Of a stretch of 64,000 nucleotides of DNA, positions 41,157-50,358 are shown piece by piece. The notes below the pieces were generated by a model, which worked only from the letters and a program-made list of their open reading frames with translations, ran no database searches and was not told the DNA's origin. Origin of the DNA: Acutalibacter sp. (GTDB lineage: Bacteria; Bacillota; Clostridia; Oscillospirales; Acutalibacteraceae); the NCBI GenBank assembly GCA_020025775.1, contig JAHHRN010000007.1, forward strand, positions 1 through 64,000, given 5' to 3'. Positions within the stretch are counted from its first letter, which is position 1, and every line of letters begins with the position of its first letter. Position numbers and translations under genes: made by a program.

Positions 41157-41957
41157 TTATCTGCCTCCTAAAAGCTTTTCAATATGTGTTTGTGTCGGCT
41201 TTGCCCAAGCATAGCCCTGCATGTAGGCGCCGTTATATTTTTCTTTGGCACCCTCTTTTTCGTCTAGAAAATCATATAAGTCACAGGAGAATTTAGAAAC
41301 ATCTATGCTTCTCCCGTTACGAACATCTAAGAAAATATCCGAAATACCCGCATCAGCAAGTGCTGTGCGCAGGCTCTTTAAAACCTTTCGGAAGAGAGAC
41401 TGCACAGACTCCTCATATTCTCTTTCGGGCCAAAGCTTGGAAATCGCGTTTTCCGTGCTGACAGAGCCACCGCGACGATCTACGAGAAGCGCCAAAAGCT
41501 CTTTCGACTTCGCGCTGGAAAAATGTACGGGTTTGCCGTCTATGAATACGTCAAAATAGCCGAAGGTGTGAATATAAGGCTTCACGCCGTCGTTTTTAGG
41601 CTGTAAACGCTTGGCTTTTTCAATTTCTTTTATGACCATTTCTTCGGAAAACGGCTTTAAAATATAGCCGATGGCATTCACACCGAAGGCATCAAACGCA
41701 TATTCCTTAAAGCCGGTTAAAAAAACAATCGCAGTATCGGGGGAAATCTCACTGATTTTCTTTGCAAGCTCCAAACCGGACATTACCGGCATTTCAATGT
41801 CTAAAAAAGCGAGGTCAACCGGATTCTCTTGCACATAAAACAAGGCGTTGGCGGGGTTGTTAAAAGCCTTGAAGCTCTTAATTTCCGACAAATCTTTCAC
41901 GATAAATTCCAGGTCTTCCGTAACCAGACGCTCGTCATCTACGGCAATCATACGCAT
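41157..41957 (-). CDS. Response regulator with REC and winged-helix DNA-binding domains
   Basis: A 266-residue regulator. The receiver domain begins MRMIAVDDERLV; the phospho-acceptor is Asp53 in FLDIEMPVMSG and KPF is near residue 103. A C-terminal domain (FSSAKSKELLALLVDRRGG and ENAISKLWPEREYEESVQSL) resembles the winged helix plus following helices of SARP/BTAD-like regulators rather than LytTR, the usual partner of LytS-type kinases. The kinase gene is 23 bp upstream and fhs 2 bp downstream. Target genes unknown. Confidence 0.88.
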   Translation of the reverse strand: MRMIAVDDERLVTEDLEFIVKDLSEIKSFKAFNNPANALFYVQENPVDLAFLDIEMPVMSGLELAKKISEISPDTAIVFLTGFKEYAFDAFGVNAIGYILKPFSEEMVIKEIEKAKRLQPKNDGVKPYIHTFGYFDVFIDGKPVHFSSAKSKELLALLVDRRGGSVSTENAISKLWPEREYEESVQSLFRKVLKSLRTALADAGISDIFLDVRNGRSIDVSKFSCDLYDFLDEKEGAKEKYNGAYMQGYAWAKPTQTHIEKLLGGR

Positions 41958-41980
41958 AATAGAAACACTCCTTCTATAAA

Positions 41981-43918
41981 TTATGCTTTATCTTTGTCTT
42001 TGTCTTTTGCTTTGTCTTTCACATTTTGCTGTTGCGGGATTTTTATACATACCTTTGTACCGACATTCGGTTTGCTTTCAATGGTCATATCGGCAGAAAG
42101 CATGGATTTAAAACGATAACGAATATTTTGCAGGCCAACGTGGGAACGCCCGTCTTCTTCGGGAAGCGCATCGGGGTCAAAGCCGATGCCGTTGTCCTCT
42201 ACGCAAATGACATAGAAGCCGTCTTTACGGTAAGTGGAGAGCTTTACATAACCGCCCTCGGGCTTTTTCGTGACGCCGTGCTTAATGGCATTTTCCACCA
42301 GCGGCTGGACGCCGAGGGTGGGCACGCAGAAATCCTCTTCCTGAATATCGTATTCTATCGTTAATTTGTCGGAAAAACGGAGCAACTCAATATTGCAGTA
42401 ATACTGAATGTGCTGTAATTCCGTTTCAAAAGGAATGGGCTCGGTATGACTGAGACTGTCCATATTGCCACGCAGATAATAGGAAAAATCAATAATGGCT
42501 TTTTCCGCAGTCTTGGGGTCGCGGCGAATCAAAGATTTAATCGTATTTAAAGCGTTATAAAGGAAATGCGGTTGGATTTGAGAAATCATAACCGACATGT
42601 TGGCTTTTTCAAGGGCGCGTTCCAGTTCCTTTGCCTCCTGCGCCGCACGGTAGATTTCGTCGGCACGTCTGGCATGGATGATAATTAAGAACAGCGCAAA
42701 AATCGAAAGAGAAAGCGGCATGAACGAGGAGCAAACCATGGGTAATAAACCGTTGGTGTAAATCGCATCCACTGTGATGCCGGAAAGCACAAAGAAATAA
42801 GCGAGGGTAAAGAGCCCTGCATTTTTATTGCCTTGCGCGGTACTGAGGCAAAGATGGTTGATGAGGTAAAGGTCCGCAATCGTAGAAACGAGCTGTAAAA
42901 TAACGAAATAATAATTACTGTAAACCGAATTTGGTAAGAATGCTACACCAACTGCCACCAAAAGGAAGAGTGACGAAAGGAAAGCGGTGAATTCCATCGA
43001 AAACGAAAGGTTTAGTTCGTCTTTAAAATAAATCAGAGAAACGAGCTTAATGACGAAGGTGCTCGCAAAGGTCAGAAGCGCCATTTTTTCATAGCTCAGC
43101 CAAAAGAAGGTGGGCTGTGTAACGATAAAGCCTTCTGTGGAAATCATCAAACGCAGAGAGAGAAAGAGAAATAGTAGGGGTAGCCACGATGAAAAATAGC
43201 GACGCTTTGAGACAAGAACCACAAAGAGCAACACCATCGAAGCATAGAAAATTGTACCGGCAAAGGCATAGCGCATGGAAATCGCCGCGTTTTGATAGCG
43301 ATTTGCCGCGTGGAAGCCGGTAATAATCGGGGTTAAATAAAGACCGGAATAATGCTCGGAAGAAACTTCAATCACGAGCTCGTGCCGCTCCGGAGAAAGA
43401 TTCACCTTTTGGCGCGTAGAGGAGGCACTGGACCAAGATTCCGAATTCGCCTTGGCAAGTGTGCCGCTTTCGGTGACCAAAACGCCGTCTAAATAAATAC
43501 GGTAGGCACAGGCGAGGTTCGGCACATAAATAGTCAAGGGCATAGTGCTTTCTAAGTTTTCAATATAAGCGCGGTAAGAAGCAATTCCGCCGGTTTCATA
43601 GGGTGTGGTTTTCAAAGGGTTGCCGGCATAAGAGGCGGGAACTGGAAAAAGCTCTTTTTTCGGTGTGATTTTCGGGGGATTCGACTTTAATAAAACACCG
43701 TAATAAAATTCCCAATCCCCGTGTAAGTAATAACGCTTTCCGCCTACCAGCGGATCGGCATTTTTAAAATCGAACACGCCGTTTTGCGCGATGATTTTGT
43801 CATTCTTTAGTATGTGATTTCCAATTTGAAAAAAAGAGGTTAGGAGAAGGATAAAGGAAATTAAGAAACACAAAAAGAGAAAATTCGCCTTTTTTTTGGC
43901 GTGATTTTGCGATTTCAT
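41981..43918 (-). CDS. Sensor histidine kinase with 7TMR-DISM-like sensor region
   Basis: A 645-residue kinase from the ATG at 43918. Residues about 12-31 form a membrane helix. An extracellular jelly-roll-like domain (about 45-205; YYLHGDWEFYYG, YRIYLDGVLV) follows, then seven membrane helices (about 215-415), a coiled coil, and a HisKA_7TM/LytS-type phosphorylation site with His451 in SQIQPHFLYNALNTI, and an ATPase domain (VENAIKHGV, VEDNGIGFD). The outer domain resembles the carbohydrate-binding-like 7TMR-DISM extracellular module. The C terminus ends in a Lys-Asp tail encoded by a hexanucleotide repeat. Confidence 0.9.
   Translation of the reverse strand: MKSQNHAKKKANFLFLCFLISFILLLTSFFQIGNHILKNDKIIAQNGVFDFKNADPLVGGKRYYLHGDWEFYYGVLLKSNPPKITPKKELFPVPASYAGNPLKTTPYETGGIASYRAYIENLESTMPLTIYVPNLACAYRIYLDGVLVTESGTLAKANSESWSSASSTRQKVNLSPERHELVIEVSSEHYSGLYLTPIITGFHAANRYQNAAISMRYAFAGTIFYASMVLLFVVLVSKRRYFSSWLPLLFLFLSLRLMISTEGFIVTQPTFFWLSYEKMALLTFASTFVIKLVSLIYFKDELNLSFSMEFTAFLSSLFLLVAVGVAFLPNSVYSNYYFVILQLVSTIADLYLINHLCLSTAQGNKNAGLFTLAYFFVLSGITVDAIYTNGLLPMVCSSFMPLSLSIFALFLIIIHARRADEIYRAAQEAKELERALEKANMSVMISQIQPHFLYNALNTIKSLIRRDPKTAEKAIIDFSYYLRGNMDSLSHTEPIPFETELQHIQYYCNIELLRFSDKLTIEYDIQEEDFCVPTLGVQPLVENAIKHGVTKKPEGGYVKLSTYRKDGFYVICVEDNGIGFDPDALPEEDGRSHVGLQNIRYRFKSMLSADMTIESKPNVGTKVCIKIPQQQNVKDKAKDKDKDKA
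41985..42020. repeat. Hexanucleotide repeat at the 3' end of the kinase gene
   Basis: Imperfect TTTGTC/TTTGCT-type hexamers encode the tail KDKAKDKDKDKA just before the stop. Unit length is a multiple of three, so slippage would change tail length without shifting the frame. Confidence 0.6.
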
Positions 43919-44001
43919 TTCCCAAATACCCCCCACTTTAAATATTACTTTTATTATAGCGAAAAACGGGGCAGAAAACAAGCGTTTTCTAAGGATTTTA
44001 G

Positions 44002-44031
44002 TTGACAAAAGGGGGAGAAAAAGGGTATAAT
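44002..44031 (+). promoter_or_regulatory. alaS operon promoter
   Basis: TTGACA (44002-44007) and TATAAT (44026-44031), 18 bp apart. The leader is about 65 nt, with a small GCGC hairpin; it is too short for a T-box. Confidence 0.75.
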
Positions 44032-44101
44032 CAACTACGTATTACAAAGGAAAGTGCGCCGTTTTTACGCGCTTTTCGTTTTAAGGAGATTATAAAGCAA
44101 T

Positions 44102-46738
44102 ATGGAATGGACAGGCTTAAATGAATTAAGAGAAAAATATTTGTCTTTCTTCGAGAGCAAAGGTCACCTTCGTTTGCCGAGCTTTTCGTTAGTTCCCCAA
44201 AACGACAAGAGCCTTTTACTCATCAACTCGGGCATGGCGCCGATGAAAAAATACTTCACCGGTGAAATCACACCGCCCAGAAAGAGAGTCACCACTTGTC
44301 AGAAGTGCATCCGCACCCCCGACATTGAAAACGTTGGTAAAACCGCACGTCACGGCACCTATTTTGAGATGCTCGGTAACTTCTCCTTCGGTGATTACTT
44401 TAAACATGAGGTTATTCCGTGGGCATGGGAGTTCTGCACCAAGGTTATGGAAATGGACCCCGAGCGCCTTTACATCAGCGTATATGAAGACGATGATGAA
44501 GCCTATAACATTTGGGTGAACGACATCGGCATTCATCCCGACCACATGGTTCGCTTCGGCAAAGAAGATAACTTCTGGGAGCACGGCGCAGGTCCTTGCG
44601 GTCCTTGCTCTGAAATTTACTATGACCGCGGTGAAAAATACGGCTGCGGCAGCCCCGACTGCAAGGTCGGCTGTGAATGCGACCGCTATATCGAATTCTG
44701 GAACCTCGTATTCACCCAGTTCGAAAACGACGGCAACAACAACTACACCCCCCTCGATCATCCGAACATTGATACCGGCATGGGTCTTGAAAGACTTGCC
44801 TGCATCAGCCAGGATGTAGATAACCTCTTCGAGGTAGACACCGTGCAGAATATCATGAAGCACATTATGCGCATCGCAGGGGTAGAATATCATAAGGATG
44901 ACAAGGTCGATGTTTCTCTTCGCGTAATCACCGACCATATCCGTTCCACCACGATGATGATTGGCGACGGCGTTATGCCCTCCAACGAAGGCAGAGGCTA
45001 TGTACTTCGCCGTTTGCTTCGCCGCGCGGCTCGTCACGGTAGATTGCTCGGTATTGACCACACCTTCCTTTCCGATGTTGCAAAGACTGTAATTCAGGAA
45101 AACGAAACGGCTTACCCGAATCTTCGCGAGAAAGAAGATTTCATCTGCAAGGTTATCGAAGCGGAAGAAGAAAGCTTCTCTAAGACCATTGATACCGGCC
45201 TTCAGCGCTTAGAAGAAATGCTCTCCAATATGAACGGCACCTGCCTTTCTGGTGAGGATGCGTTCCTCCTTTCCGATACCTACGGCTTCCCGATTGATTT
45301 AACCAAGGAGCTCTTGGAAGAAAGAAATATGACCGTAGATGAAGACAAGTGGAAAGAGCTTGTTTTAGAGCAGAAGCAGAGAGCCAGAGCCGCCCATAAG
45401 GGTGCAGGTGCAGAAGCTTGGGACGGCCCGCAGAGCGCGACCAAGGATATGGACGAAACCGAGTTCACAGGCTATGCTTCTCTCGAGGAAGAAACCGAAA
45501 TTACAGCCATTATCGCAGAAGGTGCCCTGCAGAGCGGCATCGGCGAAGGCGAAAAGGCTTCTCTTGTTTTAAAGAAAACTCCGTTCTATGCACAGAGCGG
45601 CGGTCAGGTCGGCGACACCGGCGTTATCGCGGGCGCAGACTTCACCTTCGTAGTAGAAGATACCGTAAAGACTCCCGAGGGTGTTATTTTACACCACGGC
45701 TTTATGCAAAACGGCGCGGCAGTTGCTGATGCAAAGGTTAGTGCTAAGGTAGATGCTGATAGACGTCATGCGATTATGCGCAACCACACCGCAGCCCACC
45801 TTTTACAGGCAGCACTTCGTAGCACACTCGGCACACACGTTGAGCAGGCAGGTCAGCTTGTCAACGGCGAGCACGTTCGCTTTGACTTCACTCATTTCTC
45901 TGCACTTACCGGCGAAGAAATTGCCGCTGTAGAGCAGAAGGTCAACGAAGCTATTTTAGCGGCTATGCCCGTTGTAACCGAGGTTATGCCGATTGAAGAA
46001 GCCAAGAAGAGCGGCGCAATGGCACTCTTTGGTGAAAAATACGGCGACATGGTTCGCGTGGTTCGTGCAGGCGATACTTCTATTGAATTCTGCGGCGGTA
46101 CACACGTAGAAAATACCGGTGCAATCGGTCTCTTCAAGATTGTTTCGGAATCCTCCGTAGCTTCCGGCGTTCGCAGAATCGAAGCAGTTACCGGTCTGAA
46201 TACTTTACAGTATGTGAATGACCGCAACGCGCTTCTCTTCAATACCGCGGCGGCACTCAGAACCGAAAATCCGAATGAATTACCGCAGAAAGCGGCAGCA
46301 ACCTTAAACGAAATGCGTGAGCTTTCCCGTGAGCTCGAGAGCCTCAAGGCAGAAATTGCCGCACAGAAGGCAGGCGACCTCTTAAAGGATGCCAAAGATC
46401 TCGGCAGTGTGAAGCTTTTGGTTCGTGACCTCGGCGAAGCCATGCCCGATGCACTTCGTTCCATGTGCGACACCGTAAAGGGCAATGACCCCGCTATGGT
46501 AGCCGTATTCGCAGGCAAGAATCCCGAAAAGGGCAGTGTAACCCTCGCTTGTGCAGTCGGTAAGGAAGCACAGAAGAGCGGCGCACACGCAGGTAATATT
46601 GTTCGTGAAATCGCTAAGCTCACCGGCGGTAACGGCGGCGGCAAGCCCGACAGCGCTATGGCTGGTGTGAAGGATGCGGCAAAGCTTTCCGAAGCGCTTG
46701 CAGCAGCCGAAGGCATTGTTTTAGGCTTACTCAAATAA
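44102..46738 (+). CDS. alaS: Alanine--tRNA ligase
   Basis: An 878-residue class II synthetase. The catalytic domain has SFSLVPQNDKSLLLINSGMA and RHGTYFEMLGNFSFGDYF; there is a tRNA-recognition region; the editing domain has metal ligands in NHTAAHLLQAALR and the Cys/His site IEFCGGTHVENTG; the C-terminal DHHA1 domain (GGGKPDSAMAGVKD) closes the protein. It charges tRNA-Ala and clears mischarged Ser. First gene of a run of seven same-strand genes with tiny gaps. AAGGAG lies 12 bp from the ATG. Confidence 0.98.
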   Translation: MEWTGLNELREKYLSFFESKGHLRLPSFSLVPQNDKSLLLINSGMAPMKKYFTGEITPPRKRVTTCQKCIRTPDIENVGKTARHGTYFEMLGNFSFGDYFKHEVIPWAWEFCTKVMEMDPERLYISVYEDDDEAYNIWVNDIGIHPDHMVRFGKEDNFWEHGAGPCGPCSEIYYDRGEKYGCGSPDCKVGCECDRYIEFWNLVFTQFENDGNNNYTPLDHPNIDTGMGLERLACISQDVDNLFEVDTVQNIMKHIMRIAGVEYHKDDKVDVSLRVITDHIRSTTMMIGDGVMPSNEGRGYVLRRLLRRAARHGRLLGIDHTFLSDVAKTVIQENETAYPNLREKEDFICKVIEAEEESFSKTIDTGLQRLEEMLSNMNGTCLSGEDAFLLSDTYGFPIDLTKELLEERNMTVDEDKWKELVLEQKQRARAAHKGAGAEAWDGPQSATKDMDETEFTGYASLEEETEITAIIAEGALQSGIGEGEKASLVLKKTPFYAQSGGQVGDTGVIAGADFTFVVEDTVKTPEGVILHHGFMQNGAAVADAKVSAKVDADRRHAIMRNHTAAHLLQAALRSTLGTHVEQAGQLVNGEHVRFDFTHFSALTGEEIAAVEQKVNEAILAAMPVVTEVMPIEEAKKSGAMALFGEKYGDMVRVVRAGDTSIEFCGGTHVENTGAIGLFKIVSESSVASGVRRIEAVTGLNTLQYVNDRNALLFNTAAALRTENPNELPQKAAATLNEMRELSRELESLKAEIAAQKAGDLLKDAKDLGSVKLLVRDLGEAMPDALRSMCDTVKGNDPAMVAVFAGKNPEKGSVTLACAVGKEAQKSGAHAGNIVREIAKLTGGNGGGKPDSAMAGVKDAAKLSEALAAAEGIVLGLLK

Positions 46739-46751
46739 AGGAGAATGAAAA

Positions 46752-47090
46752 ATGGCAGATTGTGTATTTTGTAAAATCATCGCAGGAGATATTCCGTCCA
46801 AGAAGCTTTATGAAGATGCGCTTTGCTATGCCTTTTATGACATCAATCCTCAGTCCGATACGCACTTCTTAGTTGTTCCGAAAGCACATATCGCTTCGGC
46901 AAACGAACTCACCGAAGAAAATGCGGCAGTGGTTGCCCATATCTTCACCGTGATTCCGAAGCTTGCTAAGGAACTGGGTCTCGAAAGCTACCGCGTGATT
47001 AACAACTGCGGTGAGGGCGCAGGTCAAACTGTGTTCCACCTGCATTTCCACGTGCTTTCCGGCAAAAACTTAGGCGAGAAACTCGTTTAA
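46752..47090 (+). CDS. HIT family hydrolase (Hint-type)
   Basis: A 112-residue histidine-triad nucleotide hydrolase or transferase: MADCVFCKIIAGDIPSKKLY, FLVVPKAHI, and the triad HLHFHVL. It probably acts on purine nucleoside phosphoramidates and could clean up aminoacyl-adenylates, which suits a place 13 bp behind alaS. The last bases abut comEC. Confidence 0.95.
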   Translation: MADCVFCKIIAGDIPSKKLYEDALCYAFYDINPQSDTHFLVVPKAHIASANELTEENAAVVAHIFTVIPKLAKELGLESYRVINNCGEGAGQTVFHLHFHVLSGKNLGEKLV

Positions 47091-47091
47091 A

Positions 47092-49302
47092 ATGAAAAGA
47101 CCGTTTTTAGTGATTGGCGGCACCATGCTTACGGTGCTTTTTCTCCTAAACGGCGCAGAAATAAGAGCGATGAGCGTTGCCTTTTGGGCAGCGCTTGTCG
47201 CTTTTTGCTTTTCTTTATTATTTAAAGATTGCCGCAGGGATAAAACCCTCCCGACGGCCTTCCTTTGCGTGATGCTTTCGGTCTGTCTTTTAGGCATAGC
47301 CGAGCATAACGCCACACGAAAAATAAAAACGTTTGCAGACGAAAGCTATATCGTTAGCGGTACACTTTGCGATTTGCCCTATCAGCAAAACGGCAGATAT
47401 TATTATCCCATAAAGACCGATTTTATCGAGGGTGAAAAGGTCAAAATAAAGGTACGTTTAGTCTCGAGCGAACCGCTGGATTTAGAACCCCACGACCGTG
47501 TGACCGCAAAGCTCCATTTGTTTGCACTCGGCGCAAAGTCGAAAAATCCCTCGGTGCAGACGCAGTATAAGGCAAAAGGTTTTCTTCTCGGGGCAAGCCT
47601 CCATGCCGAGCAGGCGAGAATTGTAAAAGGGGAGGAGAACTCCCTGTTCAGCTGTATACTGAATCTGCGCCATAGATTGGCACTCGAGATAGAAAGAAAC
47701 CTGCCTGCACCCGAAAACGGCGTGCTTGCCGCCATGAGTCTCGGTACAAGCCGCACTCTTTCTAAAGAAGTACAGCAGCAATTCAGAAGCGCAGGGGTTT
47801 CGCATCTGCTTGTTGTTTCGGGCTTGCATCTGTCCATTTACAGCGGTATTTTAATGCTCTGCCTAGAGAAAATGCGTCTCCACCGCAAACAAAGGGCACT
47901 TATCGGCTTGGCATTGACCGCTTGCATCACGGTGCTCACCGGCGGTGCACCGTCTGTTATGCGTGCGGCGTGTATGCTTTCGGTACTGTTTCTAGCCGAC
48001 TTGTTTTCGCGTGAGGCGGATGCCTTGAACTCTCTGGGCATAGCCCTCTTTCTCATGCTTCTTATAAATCCCTTTGCGGCAAAATCCCTCTCTCTACTTC
48101 TTTCCTCGCTTGCAACACTTGGCATTTTGCTCTTTGCCAAACCGATAGAACGTGCCTTGCTCCCGAAAATTAAACGCTGTAAACCCCATAAGGTGCTGCA
48201 TGGCTTTTTAAGCTTTTGCATTTCGACCTTTGCTGTCACTACAGCGGTTACTATTTGTACCCTACCTGTGCAAATGCTGGCTTTTGGCACCTTTACGCTC
48301 TTTGCATTGCTTGCGAATTTCCTACTCGTTCCGCTGGCAGGTATGGTTTTGCTTTTTACTGTTTTAGGCGCATTTTTCGCTCTATTTTCGTTACATGCCC
48401 TGTCTACAGCCTGCTTTTTCCCTGCCTTTTATCTCGCAAAATATATGATTTTTATAACGGCGCAGATTGCGAAATTACCCTTTGCGGTTGTGCCGGTTTC
48501 CGATACGCTTCCCAAAATCCTGCTCGGCGTTTCATTCCTTGCCCTCGCGATTTTGTGCCTTTTGCCTTTCTCGAAGGAACGCTTTTTAAAGCCTATGGCA
48601 GGGGCGCTTGCCGTTCTGTTTCTCCTCGGAAATCTGCTCTCCTTCGGCTGGAACAGGGCACAGCTTCAGATTTTTCCCATGGAAACTAAAAAGGGGATGT
48701 GCGTTTTACTGCATACCGGAAGCGAAAATATTTTACTTTCGAGTGCGGTGGATAACTATGCAGATTATGAAATTTGTGCTATACTATATACCTATGGCGC
48801 AAAAGAACTCGATGCCGTTTTCGTGCCGACCGAGGAGCCGAAAGCCATGTCCTTGCTTCATAAAGTGTCGGCGCAGTATCCGATAAAAACACTGTATGTG
48901 CCACAAGAATCAAAACAAACGGCTCTCCCGAAAGCCGAGACGGTAAAGCCCTTGGAAAAGGAAGTTTTGCATTCTGCAAACGGAAAACTTACCTTGCTTT
49001 TTTATCGGCAAAACGGGGTGAATTATGCCGAAATAAACTTCGGTCAGTTTAGAGCGCTTCTTTCCTTTTCGAAAGAAAACAATTTTAAAGGCGACGGTGC
49101 AACGCTTTTTATGACGGCAGAGCCCATCCCGAAACAGGGCTTCGAGCCGAAAGCCTTTTCCCATGTCCTTTTGTGCGGCAAAGAGAACGAAGCCGACTTT
49201 TTAAGCCTTTATACAGAAAATCTATATACGCTGTCCCAAAATCCCATGCTCGTTTTGACCGCACAGGAAGACGGGACGCTCCAATTCAAAAACAGGAGGT
49301 AA
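47092..49302 (+). CDS. comEC: ComEC/Rec2-type DNA channel protein with degenerate C-terminal hydrolase-like domain
   Basis: A 736-residue membrane protein. The order is N-terminal helices, an OB-like domain (YIVSGTLCDLPYQQNGRYYY), the competence core (HLLVVSGLHLSIYSGILM; VLTGGAPSVMRAACMLS) with many helices, and a C-terminal domain of about 200 residues. In typical ComEC this last part is a metallo-beta-lactamase fold with DVGQGDA, DGG and HxHxDH. Here the equivalent stretches read FPMETKKGMCVL, LLSSAVD and VPTEEPKAMSLL, without metal ligands. The channel part looks intact, so DNA uptake may persist without strand degradation by this domain. No comEA is adjacent. Confidence 0.9.
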   Translation: MKRPFLVIGGTMLTVLFLLNGAEIRAMSVAFWAALVAFCFSLLFKDCRRDKTLPTAFLCVMLSVCLLGIAEHNATRKIKTFADESYIVSGTLCDLPYQQNGRYYYPIKTDFIEGEKVKIKVRLVSSEPLDLEPHDRVTAKLHLFALGAKSKNPSVQTQYKAKGFLLGASLHAEQARIVKGEENSLFSCILNLRHRLALEIERNLPAPENGVLAAMSLGTSRTLSKEVQQQFRSAGVSHLLVVSGLHLSIYSGILMLCLEKMRLHRKQRALIGLALTACITVLTGGAPSVMRAACMLSVLFLADLFSREADALNSLGIALFLMLLINPFAAKSLSLLLSSLATLGILLFAKPIERALLPKIKRCKPHKVLHGFLSFCISTFAVTTAVTICTLPVQMLAFGTFTLFALLANFLLVPLAGMVLLFTVLGAFFALFSLHALSTACFFPAFYLAKYMIFITAQIAKLPFAVVPVSDTLPKILLGVSFLALAILCLLPFSKERFLKPMAGALAVLFLLGNLLSFGWNRAQLQIFPMETKKGMCVLLHTGSENILLSSAVDNYADYEICAILYTYGAKELDAVFVPTEEPKAMSLLHKVSAQYPIKTLYVPQESKQTALPKAETVKPLEKEVLHSANGKLTLLFYRQNGVNYAEINFGQFRALLSFSKENNFKGDGATLFMTAEPIPKQGFEPKAFSHVLLCGKENEADFLSLYTENLYTLSQNPMLVLTAQEDGTLQFKNRR

Positions 49303-49305
49303 CCC

Positions 49306-50355
49306 ATGCCACAGCTCACAGAACAGGATTTAAAACAGCAAATTAAATCGGGTGACCTTGCCAATCTTTATGTCTTATATGGTGCGGAGGGCTATTTAAA
49401 GCAGTTCTATGCCAATGCACTGATAAAAGCCGCCGTGCAGGAAGAAATGGCGGTATTCAACCTCAAAAAATTCGACAGCGATGACGGAGTAGATTTGCCC
49501 GCTGTGCTTGAAGCCGCAGAAACGCTCCCCGCATTCGGCGGCTATATGGGCGTTTTGGTGCACGATTATCCCTTAGATGCGCTGAATGCGGCGGATAAAA
49601 AGCTCTTTGAGGAATTCTTAAAGGATATTCCCGATAGTACCGTGCTCGTCTTTTGGCAGGACAGCGCCGAGATTATCCCCAAAAAGAATGCCAAATGGCG
49701 CGCCGTGCTCGATAAGGTATCGAAAGCAGGCGGTGCCGTAGTGCCGCTCGAAGCACGCTCGCAAAGCGATGTTTTAAAGCTTTTGCAGTCGGGTGCCAAA
49801 AAGCGCGGCTGTGTTTTGCAAAGACCCGAGGCACAATATCTTTTGGAAACCGTCGGCAATGATTTGAGCACGCTTTTAAACGAAATCGAAAAGCTTTGCA
49901 ATTTTAAAGAAGGCGGCGAAATCACAAGAGCCGATATTGACGTTTTAGTCACCAAATCCTTAGAGGCGAATATCTTCGACCTCTCGAAAATGCTGACCCT
50001 CGGCAACTGCACCAAGGCTTTGCAAATCCTTGAAAAGCTCCTTGCCGACAAAGAAAAGCCCGAGATGATTCTCGGTACACTCATTTCCACCTATGTCGAT
50101 ATGTATCGCGTGAAGCTCTCTCTCGAGGCAGGGCAAACGGCGACCTATCCGGCGGAGCATTTCAACTACCGCGGCAAGGAATTTCGTCTGCGCAATGCGG
50201 CAAGAGATGTGCGCAACATGAGCGTCTTGGCACTCAGAAGCTGTCTCGATGATTTGAATGCGGCGGATATGGCACTCAAATCCGGCATAGATGACCCGAA
50301 AATTGTACTCGAAAAACTCATTGTCCGTCTTTCGGCGGCGAAAGGAATGCACTAA
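49306..50355 (+). CDS. holA: DNA polymerase III subunit delta
   Basis: A 349-residue clamp-loader delta subunit: LANLYVLYGAEGYLKQFYAN at the start, an AAA+-like core lacking a strict P loop, YLLETVGNDLSTLLNEIEKL in the middle and a helical collar (LTLGNCTKALQILEKLLADK). It opens the beta clamp during loading. Placement right behind comEC (4-bp gap) is the common Firmicutes order and supports both calls. Confidence 0.95.
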   Translation: MPQLTEQDLKQQIKSGDLANLYVLYGAEGYLKQFYANALIKAAVQEEMAVFNLKKFDSDDGVDLPAVLEAAETLPAFGGYMGVLVHDYPLDALNAADKKLFEEFLKDIPDSTVLVFWQDSAEIIPKKNAKWRAVLDKVSKAGGAVVPLEARSQSDVLKLLQSGAKKRGCVLQRPEAQYLLETVGNDLSTLLNEIEKLCNFKEGGEITRADIDVLVTKSLEANIFDLSKMLTLGNCTKALQILEKLLADKEKPEMILGTLISTYVDMYRVKLSLEAGQTATYPAEHFNYRGKEFRLRNAARDVRNMSVLALRSCLDDLNAADMALKSGIDDPKIVLEKLIVRLSAAKGMH

Positions 50356-50358
50356 ACG

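Noticed and set aside
44032..44101. T-box riboswitch upstream of alaS
   Set aside because: The leader is only about 65 nt with one small hairpin; no specifier loop or AGGGUGGNACCGCG box.
44216..45061. Long minus frame opposite alaS (also one at 45892-46734)
   Set aside because: Shadows of a strongly biased coding strand; alaS motifs are continuous on the plus strand.
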